Position numbers and translations under genes: made by a program. Positions 18,670 through 26,535 of a stretch of 64,000 nucleotides of DNA are shown one piece after another. The notes beneath the pieces are model-generated. The model ran no database searches and was not told where the DNA came from. It worked only from the letters and a program-made list of their open reading frames with translations. Origin of the DNA: Pseudaminobacter sp040045035 (GTDB lineage Bacteria > Pseudomonadota > Alphaproteobacteria > Rhizobiales > Rhizobiaceae); assembly GCF_040045035.1 (NCBI RefSeq), contig NZ_JBDZDS010000012.1, forward strand, positions 143,531 through 207,530. Reading direction: 5' to 3'. The stretch's first letter is position 1; each line of letters begins with the position of its first letter.

Positions 18670-19284
18670 TCAGTGTACTGCAATGCCCTGGTGCGCGGCG
18701 TTGCCCCACACCTCATCCACGCGCGCATCGCGACCGCAGGCGTAGCGGTAGTAGCGATAGCGGATCGGGTTTTTCTTGTAATAGTTCTGGTGATAGTCCT
18801 CCGCCGGCCAGAAGGTCGGCGCCATGACGATCTCGGTGGCGATGGGCTTCTTGAGCTCAGTCTCGATCGCGGCTTTCGATTTTTCTGCTTCCGTGAGTTG
18901 GTCCTTGTCGACCGCGTAGATCGCGGTCGTATAGCTGTGGCCGCGGTCGCAGAACTGACCGCCGGCATCGGTCGGGTCGACCGAGTGCCAAAAGGCGTCG
19001 AGCAGCTTGGCGTAGCTGGTCTTCGAGTCGTCGAATTCGATCTTCACCGCCTCGCGGTGGCCGGCGGCGGTGTGGTTCTCATAGGTCGGATGGTCGTTGG
19101 AGCCGCCGATATAGCCGGAGGTGGTCGAGACTACGCCTGGCACGTGGTCGAAATCGCTTTCCACGCACCAGAAGCAGCCGCCGGCGAAGATGGCGGTCTG
19201 GGTCTTCGCCAGGGCGCTATCGGCCGGCGTCGCCAGCACTGCGGCCAGAGCGAAGGCGCTGAGGATGACGGACTTGGCGAGCAT
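18670..19284 (-). CDS. msrA: Peptide-methionine (S)-S-oxide reductase MsrA, exported
   Basis: Reduces the S-epimer of methionine sulfoxide in oxidised proteins. It has 204 residues; the first roughly 27 (MLAKSVILSAFALAAVLATP...) form a Sec-type signal peptide, so it probably acts in the periplasm. The catalytic motif GGCFWCVE contains Cys37 and Cys40. The substrate-binding GYIGG and the Tyr-rich YHQNYY stretch are also present. An AGGAGG ribosome-binding site lies about eight bases upstream of the start. It is monocistronic. Confidence 0.94.
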   Translation of the reverse strand: MLAKSVILSAFALAAVLATPADSALAKTQTAIFAGGCFWCVESDFDHVPGVVSTTSGYIGGSNDHPTYENHTAAGHREAVKIEFDDSKTSYAKLLDAFWHSVDPTDAGGQFCDRGHSYTTAIYAVDKDQLTEAEKSKAAIETELKKPIATEIVMAPTFWPAEDYHQNYYKKNPIRYRYYRYACGRDARVDEVWGNAAHQGIAVH

Positions 19285-19370
19285 CGAAAAAATCCTCCTG
19301 CGCTGACACGTAGCCGAGCCGCAAGAGGTTTCAAAATCAAGCCAGCGTGATTCGGTCGAGTGGCGCCCGA

Positions 19371-20006
19371 TCAGGCACCCAGCGCGTCGAGGCGAGCGCG
19401 CAAGGTCGCGACCTCTTCCTCCAGCGCCTGCAGCCGCGCCTCGATGTCCGACGCAGGCATGGCCGACGGGCCGCGTTGAGCCGCAAGGGCGGCAACATCG
19501 ATAGGTCCGCTCAGGAGATGGGCATAGCGGTCCTCGCGCTGGCCGGGGCCGCGGCCGATTTCCTGCACCAGCGCCGGGCGCTTGCTAATCAGCATGTCGA
19601 GTTCCTGGCGTAGATCTTCCATCGACTGGAAGCGCGCCATGCGCTCGCTGCGCGCCAGAAGCTCCCCGGCAGTCTGCGGCCCGCGCAGAAGCAGCAGGCC
19701 CAAAATGGCGATCTGCGGCGAAGTCAGCGAAAAGCGCTGCGCTGCAAGATGCTCGTAGCGCTCGACCCGCGAGCCGAAGACCTGGCGCACCAGGCCCTTC
19801 TGCTCAAGGGTCTTGAGCCCCCGATGGACCTCTACCTGCTCCAGCGCCATGACCGGCTCTCGCGCCGTCTTCTGGTTGGCGGCGGCGTGGGCGGCATTGA
19901 GGGTCAGCGGATAGACGTCCGGCGTCAGCTCCTTCTTCTCGATCAGGCAGCCAAGCACGCGGGCTTCGATAGGGGTAAGAACGGGGAGGTCTGTCGTGGG
20001 TTCCAT
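19371..20006 (-). CDS. YceH family protein (DUF480)
   Basis: A 211-residue member of the YceH/DUF480 family of winged-helix-like proteins, of unknown role. The family opening LTPIEARVLGCLIEKKELTPD is recognisable at about residues 10-30, followed by LTLNAAHAAANQK and a C-terminal coiled coil. The start is placed at the ATG of MEPTTDLP (20006), because the 12 residues upstream have no family similarity. The gene sits between msrA and the sdh terminator with no evident operon partner. Confidence 0.82.
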   Translation of the reverse strand: MEPTTDLPVLTPIEARVLGCLIEKKELTPDVYPLTLNAAHAAANQKTAREPVMALEQVEVHRGLKTLEQKGLVRQVFGSRVERYEHLAAQRFSLTSPQIAILGLLLLRGPQTAGELLARSERMARFQSMEDLRQELDMLISKRPALVQEIGRGPGQREDRYAHLLSGPIDVAALAAQRGPSAMPASDIEARLQALEEEVATLRARLDALGA

Positions 20007-20097
20007 GCCGCAGCTATTGGCACAAAATGGCCTTGGCAACAACGTTGTCGCAAAGCGAGCGAGAACTTGCGGCTATCGGAAAGGATCGTGCTTAGGC

Positions 20098-20134
20098 AAA
20101 AAAGAAGCGCGATGACGGTTGGTCATCGCGCTTC
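20098..20134 (-). terminator. Rho-independent terminator of the sdhCDAB operon
   Basis: A 13-bp stem, GAAGCGCGATGAC (20104-20116) and GTCATCGCGCTTC (20122-20134), with a five-base loop and six A residues (20098-20103) that read as a U tract on the minus strand. It lies about 46 bases after the sdhB stop. Confidence 0.88.
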
Positions 20135-20179
20135 ATCGGTTCAAATCCGTGCCGCTCGGCCGGAAAGGGGGCGTGGGTC

Positions 20180-20959
20180 TTAGACCCGGCGCTCCACCAT
20201 CATCTTCTTGATCTCCGCAATCGCCTTGGCGGGATTAAGACCCTTCGGGCAGGTCTGCGCGCAGTTCATGATGGTGTGGCAGCGATAGAGGCGGAACGGA
20301 TCCTCGAGGTTGTCGAGGCGTTCGCCGGTCGCTTCGTCGCGGCTGTCGATCAGCCAGCGATAGGCCTGCAGGAGCGTAGCCGGGCCGAGATAGCGGTCGC
20401 CGTTCCACCAGTAGCTCGGGCAGGAAGTGGAGCAGCAGGCGCACAGAATACACTCGTAGAGCCCGTCGAGCTTGGCGCGGTCTTCATGGCTCTGCAACCA
20501 CTCCTTGGCCGGCTCCGGCGACACCGTCTTCAGCCACGGTTCGATCGAGCGGTGCTGGGCGTAGAAGTTGGTGAGGTCGGGCACCAGGTCCTTCACCACC
20601 GGCATGTGCGGCAGCGGGTAGATCTTGACCGCTCCGGAGATGTCGTCGCAGCCCTTGGTGCAGGCCAGCGTGTTCGAGCCGTCGATGTTCATGGCGCAGG
20701 AACCGCAGATGCCTTCGCGGCAGGAGCGGCGCAGCGTCAGCGTCGGGTCGATCTTGTTCTTGATCCACAGAAGCGCGTCGAGAACCATCGGCCCGCAATC
20801 GTCCATGTCGACGAAATAGGTGTCGATACTCGGGTTCTCGCCGTCGTCCGGCGACCAGCGATAGATGCGGAACTCGCGCAGGTTGGTCGCGCCCTCGGGC
20901 TTCGGCCAGGTCTTGCCCTGCTTGATCTGGGAGTTCTTGGGAAGAGCCAGTTCAACCAT
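20180..20959 (-). CDS. sdhB: Succinate dehydrogenase iron-sulfur subunit
   Basis: Electron-transfer subunit of complex II, 259 residues. The N-terminal [2Fe-2S] ligands are in CREGICGSCAMN and NTLAC. The C-terminal domain has CILCACCSTSCP and CHTIMNCAQTCPKGLNP for the [4Fe-4S] and [3Fe-4S] clusters. It is the last gene of the operon, 15 bases after sdhA. Confidence 0.97.
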   Translation of the reverse strand: MVELALPKNSQIKQGKTWPKPEGATNLREFRIYRWSPDDGENPSIDTYFVDMDDCGPMVLDALLWIKNKIDPTLTLRRSCREGICGSCAMNIDGSNTLACTKGCDDISGAVKIYPLPHMPVVKDLVPDLTNFYAQHRSIEPWLKTVSPEPAKEWLQSHEDRAKLDGLYECILCACCSTSCPSYWWNGDRYLGPATLLQAYRWLIDSRDEATGERLDNLEDPFRLYRCHTIMNCAQTCPKGLNPAKAIAEIKKMMVERRV

Positions 20960-20974
20960 CTCGATCTCCCTCGA

Positions 20975-22813
20975 TCAGTACACGCGCGCCTTGGGCGCGA
21001 TCTTGGCGAGGCTGATGCCGCCTTCCGATTCCGGCAGCAGCGTCTCGGTGTGCACCGGGCGGTAATTCAGGGTCACCTTGCCGTCCTCGGCGACATGGGC
21101 CAGCGTGTGCTGGCGCCAGTTCGCATCGTCACGCGAGGGGAAGTCCTCGCGGGCATGCGCACCGCGGCTCTCCTTGCGGGCCTCGGCGCCATAGACGGTG
21201 GGCAGCGCGTTGGCCATGAGGTTTTCCAGCTCCAGCGTCTCGACGAGATCGGAGTTCCAGATCATCGAGCGGTCGGTGACCTTGATGTCCCTCAGCTCGC
21301 CCCACAGCGCCGACATGCGCTGGCAGCCCTGCTCCAGCGATTCCTGGGTGCGGAACACGGCGGCGTCTTCCTGCATGGTGCGCTGCATCTTCTCGCGCAG
21401 CACTGCCGTCGGCGTGCCGCCATTGGCGTGGCGCAGCCGGTCGAAGCGATCCATGATCTTCTCGACGGCCTGTTCGTTGATCGCCGGAATGGGGGCGGCG
21501 CGGTCGATCACCTCGCCGGCGCGGATTGCCGCGGCGCGGCCGAACACGACCAGGTCGATCAGCGAGTTGGAGCCCAGGCGGTTGGCGCCGTGCACCGAGG
21601 CGCAGCCGGCTTCGCCCACGGCCATCAGGCCGGGCTGCACGCGATCGGGATTGTCCGCGGTCGGGTTCAGCACCTCGCCCCAATAGTTCGTGGGAACGCC
21701 GCCCATGTTGTAGTGCACGGTCGGCAGCACGGGGATCGGCTCGCGGGTCACATCGACGCCGGCAAAGATCTTTGCGCTCTCCGAGATGCCCGGCAGGCGT
21801 TCGTGAAGAACCGCCGGATCGAGATGGTCGAGGTGCAGGTAGATGTGGTCCTTGTTCTTGCCGACGCCGCGACCCTCGCGGATTTCCAGCGTCATGCAGC
21901 GCGAAACCACGTCGCGCGAGGCAAGGTCCTTGGCCGACGGCGCGTAGCGTTCCATGAAGCGCTCGCCCTCGGAGTTGACCAGATAGCCGCCTTCGCCGCG
22001 GGCGCCCTCGGTGATGAGGCAGCCCGAGCCGTAGATGCCGGTCGGGTGGAATTGCACGAATTCCATGTCCTGCAGCGGCAGGCCGGCGCGCGCCACCATG
22101 CCGCCACCGTCACCGGTGCAGGTGTGGGCGGAGGTCGCCGAGAAATAGGCGCGGCCATAGCCGCCGGTCGCAAGCACGACCATCTTGGCCGCGAAGCGGT
22201 GGATGGTGCCGTCATCGAGATTCCAGGCCACGACGCCGGTGCAGACGCCGTCGGTCATGATCAGGTCGAGCGCGAAATACTCGATGAAGAACTGTGCGTT
22301 GTTCTTGAGCGACTGGCCGTAGAGCGTGTGCAGGATGGCGTGGCCGGTGCGGTCAGCGGCCGCGCAGGTGCGCTGCACGGGCGGGCCGTCGCCGAAATTC
22401 TGCATGTGGCCGCCGAAGGGGCGCTGGTAGATCTTGCCTTCCTCGGTGCGCGAGAAGGGCACGCCGTAGTGCTCGAGCTCATAGACGGCGGCCGGTGCCT
22501 GGCGCACCATGTATTCCATGGCGTCGACGTCGCCGAGCCAGTCCGACCCCTTGACGGTGTCGTACATGTGCCACTGCCAGTTGTCGGGGCCCATGTTGGA
22601 CAGCGAAGCGGCAATGCCGCCCTGTGCCGCGACCGTGTGCGAGCGGGTCGGGAAAACCTTGGTGATGCAGGCAGTCTTCAGTCCCTGCTCGGCCATGCCG
22701 AGCGTTGCGCGCAGGCCGGAGCCGCCCGCACCCACGACGACCACGTCGAACTTGTGATCGACATAGGTGTAGTTCTTGCCTGCCGATGCCGTGCCTTTGT
22801 TGTCCTTGGCCAC
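20975..22813 (-). CDS. sdhA: Succinate dehydrogenase flavoprotein subunit
   Basis: Catalytic FAD subunit of 612 residues. The FAD-binding motif VVVGAGGSGLRA is near residue 25, the covalent flavin His is in TRSHTVAAQGG, and the active-site region includes HGANRLGSNSL. It oxidises succinate to fumarate and passes electrons to SdhB. The sdhD stop lies three bases upstream, consistent with coupled expression. Confidence 0.97.
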   Translation of the reverse strand: MAKDNKGTASAGKNYTYVDHKFDVVVVGAGGSGLRATLGMAEQGLKTACITKVFPTRSHTVAAQGGIAASLSNMGPDNWQWHMYDTVKGSDWLGDVDAMEYMVRQAPAAVYELEHYGVPFSRTEEGKIYQRPFGGHMQNFGDGPPVQRTCAAADRTGHAILHTLYGQSLKNNAQFFIEYFALDLIMTDGVCTGVVAWNLDDGTIHRFAAKMVVLATGGYGRAYFSATSAHTCTGDGGGMVARAGLPLQDMEFVQFHPTGIYGSGCLITEGARGEGGYLVNSEGERFMERYAPSAKDLASRDVVSRCMTLEIREGRGVGKNKDHIYLHLDHLDPAVLHERLPGISESAKIFAGVDVTREPIPVLPTVHYNMGGVPTNYWGEVLNPTADNPDRVQPGLMAVGEAGCASVHGANRLGSNSLIDLVVFGRAAAIRAGEVIDRAAPIPAINEQAVEKIMDRFDRLRHANGGTPTAVLREKMQRTMQEDAAVFRTQESLEQGCQRMSALWGELRDIKVTDRSMIWNSDLVETLELENLMANALPTVYGAEARKESRGAHAREDFPSRDDANWRQHTLAHVAEDGKVTLNYRPVHTETLLPESEGGISLAKIAPKARVY

Positions 22814-22816
22814 TGG

Positions 22817-23200
22817 TCAGCCCCCGAATGCTAGTTTGAGCAGGGCGAAAACCGAAGCAACGCCAACCGCGATCGTGAAAAACGTGTTGAGCATGAGCAG
22901 GACGAGCTTGCTGCCCTCGCCATGGACATAGTCCTCGATGATCACCTGCATGCCGAGCCGCATGTGATAGAGCGCCGACAGCAGCATCGCGATCAGGATC
23001 AACGCCACGAAGGGATTGGCGAGCACCGTGCGCACCTGGACATAGTCGCCGCCGTTGAGCGCAATCAGAAGCCCGACGAAAAAGAGCGTAAGCGGTACGT
23101 TGGCGACCGCTGTCAGCCGCTGGCGCCAGAAATGGTCGGTGCCTTCGTGGGCCGAGCCCAGGCCGCGGACCTTCTTGAGAGGAGTACGCATGTCCGACAT
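22817..23200 (-). CDS. sdhD: Succinate dehydrogenase membrane anchor subunit
   Basis: A 127-residue anchor with three predicted transmembrane helices, at about residues 31-49, 57-80 and 100-123. The heme-b/quinone region SALYHMRLGMQVIIEDY contains the conserved His and Asp-Tyr pair. The start MSDMRTPL (23200) lies two bases after the sdhC stop. A longer frame extends upstream but overlaps sdhC. Confidence 0.93.
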   Translation of the reverse strand: MSDMRTPLKKVRGLGSAHEGTDHFWRQRLTAVANVPLTLFFVGLLIALNGGDYVQVRTVLANPFVALILIAMLLSALYHMRLGMQVIIEDYVHGEGSKLVLLMLNTFFTIAVGVASVFALLKLAFGG

Positions 23201-23202
23201 GA

Positions 23203-23607
23203 TCAGGCTCCCCGCACCATGTAGCCGATGATCCATATCGCCAATGTCAGCACGACCGACACGACGACGGTGGCCCAGGCGATCTTGGAAGCCGTGTGCT
23301 TTTCGAGGCCGGCGCCCATATCCCAGACCAGGTGGCGGATGCCGCCCAGCATGTGAAGCATCAGCGCCCAGGTATAGCCAAACAGGACGAGGCGGCCGAT
23401 CCAGGTGCCGAAGATCCAGTTGACGAAATCGAAATAGCTTTCCGATGTCGCGGCCGCGATCAACCACCAGGCGACCAGCAGTGTGCCGACATAGAGTGCG
23501 CCGCCAGTGATGCGATGCAGGATCGACGTCGTCATGGTGATCGGCGGCTTGTAGATGGTCAGATGCGGCGACAGAGGCCTTGCTTGGGTGGCTGGTATCT
23601 TGCTCAT
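23203..23607 (-). CDS. sdhC: Succinate dehydrogenase cytochrome b556 subunit
   Basis: First gene of sdhCDAB, a 134-residue integral membrane protein. The signature RPLSPHLTIYKPPITMTTSI lies near residues 11-30 and the heme-ligand region is HMLGGIRHLVWD. Three transmembrane helices fit the family. The upstream region holds the candidate promoter and palindrome described separately. Confidence 0.95.
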   Translation of the reverse strand: MSKIPATQARPLSPHLTIYKPPITMTTSILHRITGGALYVGTLLVAWWLIAAATSESYFDFVNWIFGTWIGRLVLFGYTWALMLHMLGGIRHLVWDMGAGLEKHTASKIAWATVVVSVVLTLAIWIIGYMVRGA

Positions 23608-23779
23608 GGCTCCCCTTTCCGGCGCCGGACATTCCGATGCGCAAAAACGGCATGCCCTTCGCGGAATGCGACTTAGGTTAGCCGCGTTCTAATGCGGTTT
23701 TTGCACCGCGTCAAAGTAGGATAATCGTTTCACGCCGCGTATTTGGCTCAAACCGCCAGACGGTCAAGCAATGGCGCTT

Positions 23780-23797
23780 GCTTCAATCGATTGAAGC
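23780..23797. promoter_or_regulatory. 18-bp perfect palindrome upstream of sdhC
   Basis: GCTTCAATCGATTGAAGC is identical to its own reverse complement. It lies 173 bases before the sdhC start. A second perfect inverted repeat, CCGAAATCC (23819-23827) with GGATTTCGG (23844-23852), is just beyond it. Neither has a T tract. A dimeric-regulator operator is the best reading of the palindrome, by inference. Confidence 0.45.
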
Positions 23798-23895
23798 GGG
23801 CGGAAGGCCCATGTTGCGCCGAAATCCCCGAGAGTATGCGGCCGGATTTCGGGCTACGTGTTGCACCGCACACTCCATGCCCCGAATCAGTGCTG

Positions 23896-24270
23896 TCAGC
23901 GTCGGCAGTTCAATGGCTGCTTGCCGCTTTTCATGTAGAGCGCCTCGTTCCCGTCCAGAACCAGCGCGTAGGGCGTCTGGCCATAGCGCGACTGCTGGGT
24001 GGCAGGAGATGCCGGCAGTTCGACGCTGTCGCCTTCTGGGTCGACGACTTGGACCGAGGTGCGGAAATTATCGACTGTGATAGCGCGGCCCGCGCCGCAA
24101 CTGTAGGTGGCGTGGCTCGGCTGCGGCGTGTCGGCGTCGTAGGCAACGCTCACCTTGGGGGCTGCGCCGCCGGCGTTGCTTTCCGAGACGCACGAGGCTG
24201 CGAGCAAAAGCGGGCTCAGGACCAGTGCCGAGCGCAGGATCGCGCCGCCGTCGAGTCTTCGCTGATTCAT
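23896..24270 (-). CDS. MliC-family (C-type lysozyme inhibitor-like) lipoprotein
   Basis: A 124-residue lipoprotein with signal peptide and lipobox (LLAASC, Cys27). The mature part has the MliC layout: YSCGAGRAITVDNF near the start, then VELPAS, SRYGQTPYALVLDGNEALYM and a terminal Cys pair region. MliC proteins protect against host C-type lysozyme. The fold assignment is by motif, and the inhibitory Ser/Lys residues cannot be verified here. It is upstream of sdhC on the same strand but separated by 288 bases. Confidence 0.65.
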   Translation of the reverse strand: MNQRRLDGGAILRSALVLSPLLLAASCVSESNAGGAAPKVSVAYDADTPQPSHATYSCGAGRAITVDNFRTSVQVVDPEGDSVELPASPATQQSRYGQTPYALVLDGNEALYMKSGKQPLNCRR

Positions 24271-24364
24271 ATGCGCAAACTATCCGGTTAGGCAGCGCCA
24301 GATCAACCACGACGGCTGGAGCGCCTCGAATCCGTTCCGGGCGAGGGGCTGTCGATGCAAGGGG

Positions 24365-24380
24365 CTTAACAAAGGTTAAG
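24365..24380. promoter_or_regulatory. Inverted repeat CTTAAC-N4-GTTAAG before a secreted protein gene
   Basis: CTTAAC (24365-24370) and GTTAAG (24375-24380) are perfect inverted half-sites, 35 bases before the next start codon. Read as TTAA-N6-TTAA it is one base short of the CtrA consensus spacing of seven. It could be an operator for the small secreted-protein gene. Confidence 0.3.
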
Positions 24381-24414
24381 AAATGGTTGATGCTGATTGC
24401 GGGAGGTTACGCCC

Positions 24415-24762
24415 ATGCGTCGGAGCAAAATCAAAACGAGCCTGATGCCTGCAGTCCTGGCCGGTCTGGTCGCCTTTGCGGCGCCTGCGGCTGCGGGAGA
24501 TCACATCTATGCCGATTCTTTTGGCAACCTGATTGTCGACAGCGCCGCCGGATACAAGCGGATCGTCGTCGGACAGGGGCACCTCGCCCGAAAGGCTGCC
24601 CAATTCTCTCGTTCACACGAACCCGGGATGATCTACCCGGACTCTGATCCTGCGCTGGCGATGCAAGAGTGCTTTCAGGGGCCTGTCCTGATTAAAGGGC
24701 GCAGCTACATGTACGGCTTCGACCAGGGCGCCATTCCATTCCAGGGCGGCCCTTGCCTTTGA
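24415..24762 (+). CDS. Small secreted protein of unknown function
   Basis: A 115-residue protein with a clear Sec signal peptide (MRRSKIKTSLMPAVLAGLVA, cleavage near AAAG at about residue 27). The mature part has two cysteines (QECFQG and GGPCL at the C-terminus) that may form a disulfide. No known domain was recognised. A perfect GGGAGGT ribosome-binding site seven bases upstream sets the ATG start over an in-frame TTG at 24397. Confidence 0.7.
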   Translation: MRRSKIKTSLMPAVLAGLVAFAAPAAAGDHIYADSFGNLIVDSAAGYKRIVVGQGHLARKAAQFSRSHEPGMIYPDSDPALAMQECFQGPVLIKGRSYMYGFDQGAIPFQGGPCL

Positions 24763-24777
24763 TCGGGGCCGGCAGGC

Positions 24778-25965
24778 TCAAGAGGACCTGAACGCACGCC
24801 GGCCGTCGGCTGGCAGCGATGTTGTCCGCACGCAATCGCGGCCATCCCTCTTGGCTTCGTAGAGGGCTTTGTCGGCACGCGACAGGAGTTCCGAAAGATC
24901 GTCGCCGGGCGCCAATTCGCTGACGCCGAAGCTGGCGGTAAAGCGCAGGCCTTCCGGCAAACCGTCGACCGGCAACGCGGAAAACGCGCTTCGAGCACCT
25001 TCGGCAAACAACCGTGCCGCGGTGAGGTTGGTGCCCGGCAGGATGATGGCGAATTCCTCACCGCCGATGCGGCCGGCGACGTGGTGATCGGCGGCGGCGG
25101 CGCGCAGGAAGCGCGCAAAGGTCTTGATCACCTTGTCGCCCGAAGCATGGCCGAAGGTGTCGTTGATAGCCTTGAAGTGGTCCAGGTCGCAAATGACCAG
25201 CGCGAGCGGCCCCTTTCGTGCTTCCTGGCGCAGGACGGCATTGGCGTAGCGCTCGAAACCGCCGCGGTTGAGCAGGCCGGAAAGCGAATCCGTTTCAGAC
25301 AGCACGGTGACGTCGGCAATCACGTCGCGTGCCAGGATCACCAGGAAAAGCAGGGCGTTGGCGATGGCAAACACTGTGCCTAGGGATTGCGAGATGAGCG
25401 CATAGCTGGTGGCGAGATAGTGCTGCGCGGTGGCACCCGTTCCACCCAGCATATCCGAGAGGAATGGTTTGCTCAGGAACTGCAGCGAGCTCGCGGCCAG
25501 CAGAAACATCATGAGCGTGTCGAGCCACCTGCGCGAACGCGCCGACCAGACGATCCAGGCGCCGATGACTTCAGTCGCGAAATAGGGCGCCTGATAGACC
25601 ATCATCCGGGCGAACGACGTGCGGGGCATGTCCTGTATGGCGTCGCAGGCCACGACCGAAACGAGAAAGACCGCGCTCAACAGCCGCCAGGGAACTGGGA
25701 CCTGGTATTTGCGCGCGATGCCGACATTGAACATCAGCATTGCCGCAAGGCAAAGCGAGAAGGAGAAGACGACGACGGGGCGCGGCGCGCCCAGCTTCGC
25801 GATCAGGAATTCGGTGCAGAAATAGATGACGCCGAGCCCGTAGGCGACGGCCATCCAGCGAGCCGCGAACTGCTTGCGATCGTAGACGGCGACCATGGCA
25901 AAGGAGGCGGACAGGAGGCCGGCGACAATCAGATTGACAGCCAGGACAACGACTGCTCCGCTCAT
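24778..25965 (-). CDS. Membrane-bound GGDEF-domain diguanylate cyclase
   Basis: A 395-residue protein with about seven N-terminal transmembrane helices (residues about 5-235) and a C-terminal GGDEF domain. The catalytic motif GGEEF (RIGGEEFAIILPG) is intact, so it should make cyclic di-GMP from two GTP. The substrate-binding DLDHFKAINDTFGH is present. A canonical RxxD inhibitory site at the usual spacing before GGEEF is not seen, so feedback inhibition may be weak. The membrane part looks like a sensor of unknown signal. It is divergent from a short hypothetical gene. Confidence 0.88.
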   Translation of the reverse strand: MSGAVVVLAVNLIVAGLLSASFAMVAVYDRKQFAARWMAVAYGLGVIYFCTEFLIAKLGAPRPVVVFSFSLCLAAMLMFNVGIARKYQVPVPWRLLSAVFLVSVVACDAIQDMPRTSFARMMVYQAPYFATEVIGAWIVWSARSRRWLDTLMMFLLAASSLQFLSKPFLSDMLGGTGATAQHYLATSYALISQSLGTVFAIANALLFLVILARDVIADVTVLSETDSLSGLLNRGGFERYANAVLRQEARKGPLALVICDLDHFKAINDTFGHASGDKVIKTFARFLRAAAADHHVAGRIGGEEFAIILPGTNLTAARLFAEGARSAFSALPVDGLPEGLRFTASFGVSELAPGDDLSELLSRADKALYEAKRDGRDCVRTTSLPADGRRAFRSS

Positions 25966-26191
25966 TGGCTGCGCCCCCTAAGCGCACGGCTTCGTTCCTC
26001 GTCGAGGAACCGAAAGCATGTGTTCCCGTGCTGCCTCGTGCCGGCATCAGGTGGCCGGAGCGGCTGCATCGGAAGGGGCACTCAATCACATTTGCACGAA
26101 AAAGCCGTTAACGGCCGAGCTAATTTCGACGGTAAATCGTCGGAACCGCCCCGGGCTCTCCGCGTTGCGAGTCGAACGAGGAGACCCTGTC

Positions 26192-26509
26192 ATGGCCAAG
26201 ACCGTCATGCTTGTCGATCACGAGGCAATCCGGGACTGGGTTGCGGCCCGCGCCGGGAGCCCGGCGCTTCAGGAAGCGACGTCGGCCGGCAACGAACCGG
26301 TGCTGCGCATCGTATTCGGACAATCCGCCTATGAGGACGAAGACCAACCCGAACGCTCCGAAGCGACCGGCGGCATCGAACTGATCGATTGGGATGAATG
26401 GTTTGCGCTGTTCGACAAACGCCATCTTGCGCTTATCGTGCCCGAGGACCAGCCGGGCATTCGCGACGAGTTCCACGAACTCGTAAGAAGGTTCGATCCG
26501 GGCGACTAG
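26192..26509 (+). CDS. Hypothetical protein, 105 residues
   Basis: A small acidic, Trp-containing soluble protein without signal peptide or membrane segment. I do not recognise a family. The start ATG at 26192 has a GAGGAG ribosome-binding site about eight bases upstream, so the longer frame from 26018 is not used. The C-terminal part (VPEDQPGIRDEFHELVRRFD) is amphipathic. A perfect GCCGTTAACGGC palindrome (26104-26115) lies upstream, and a hairpin spans its stop codon. Confidence 0.6.
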   Translation: MAKTVMLVDHEAIRDWVAARAGSPALQEATSAGNEPVLRIVFGQSAYEDEDQPERSEATGGIELIDWDEWFALFDKRHLALIVPEDQPGIRDEFHELVRRFDPGD

Positions 26510-26520
26510 CATCGCCCGGA
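26497..26520. other. Stem-loop overlapping the end of the hypothetical gene
   Basis: A nine-base perfect stem, TCCGGGCGA (26497-26505) and TCGCCCGGA (26512-26520), with the stop codon in the loop. It lies between convergent genes, the hypothetical protein and leuC, and has no T tract, so termination by it is uncertain. Confidence 0.4.
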
Positions 26521-26535
26521 GCGAGTCGGCGCTGG

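Noticed and set aside
20139..20149. GGTTCAAATCC, resembling a tRNA T-arm
   Set aside because: No acceptor stem, anticodon arm or D-arm can be built around it, and it lies just beside the sdh terminator. Chance match.
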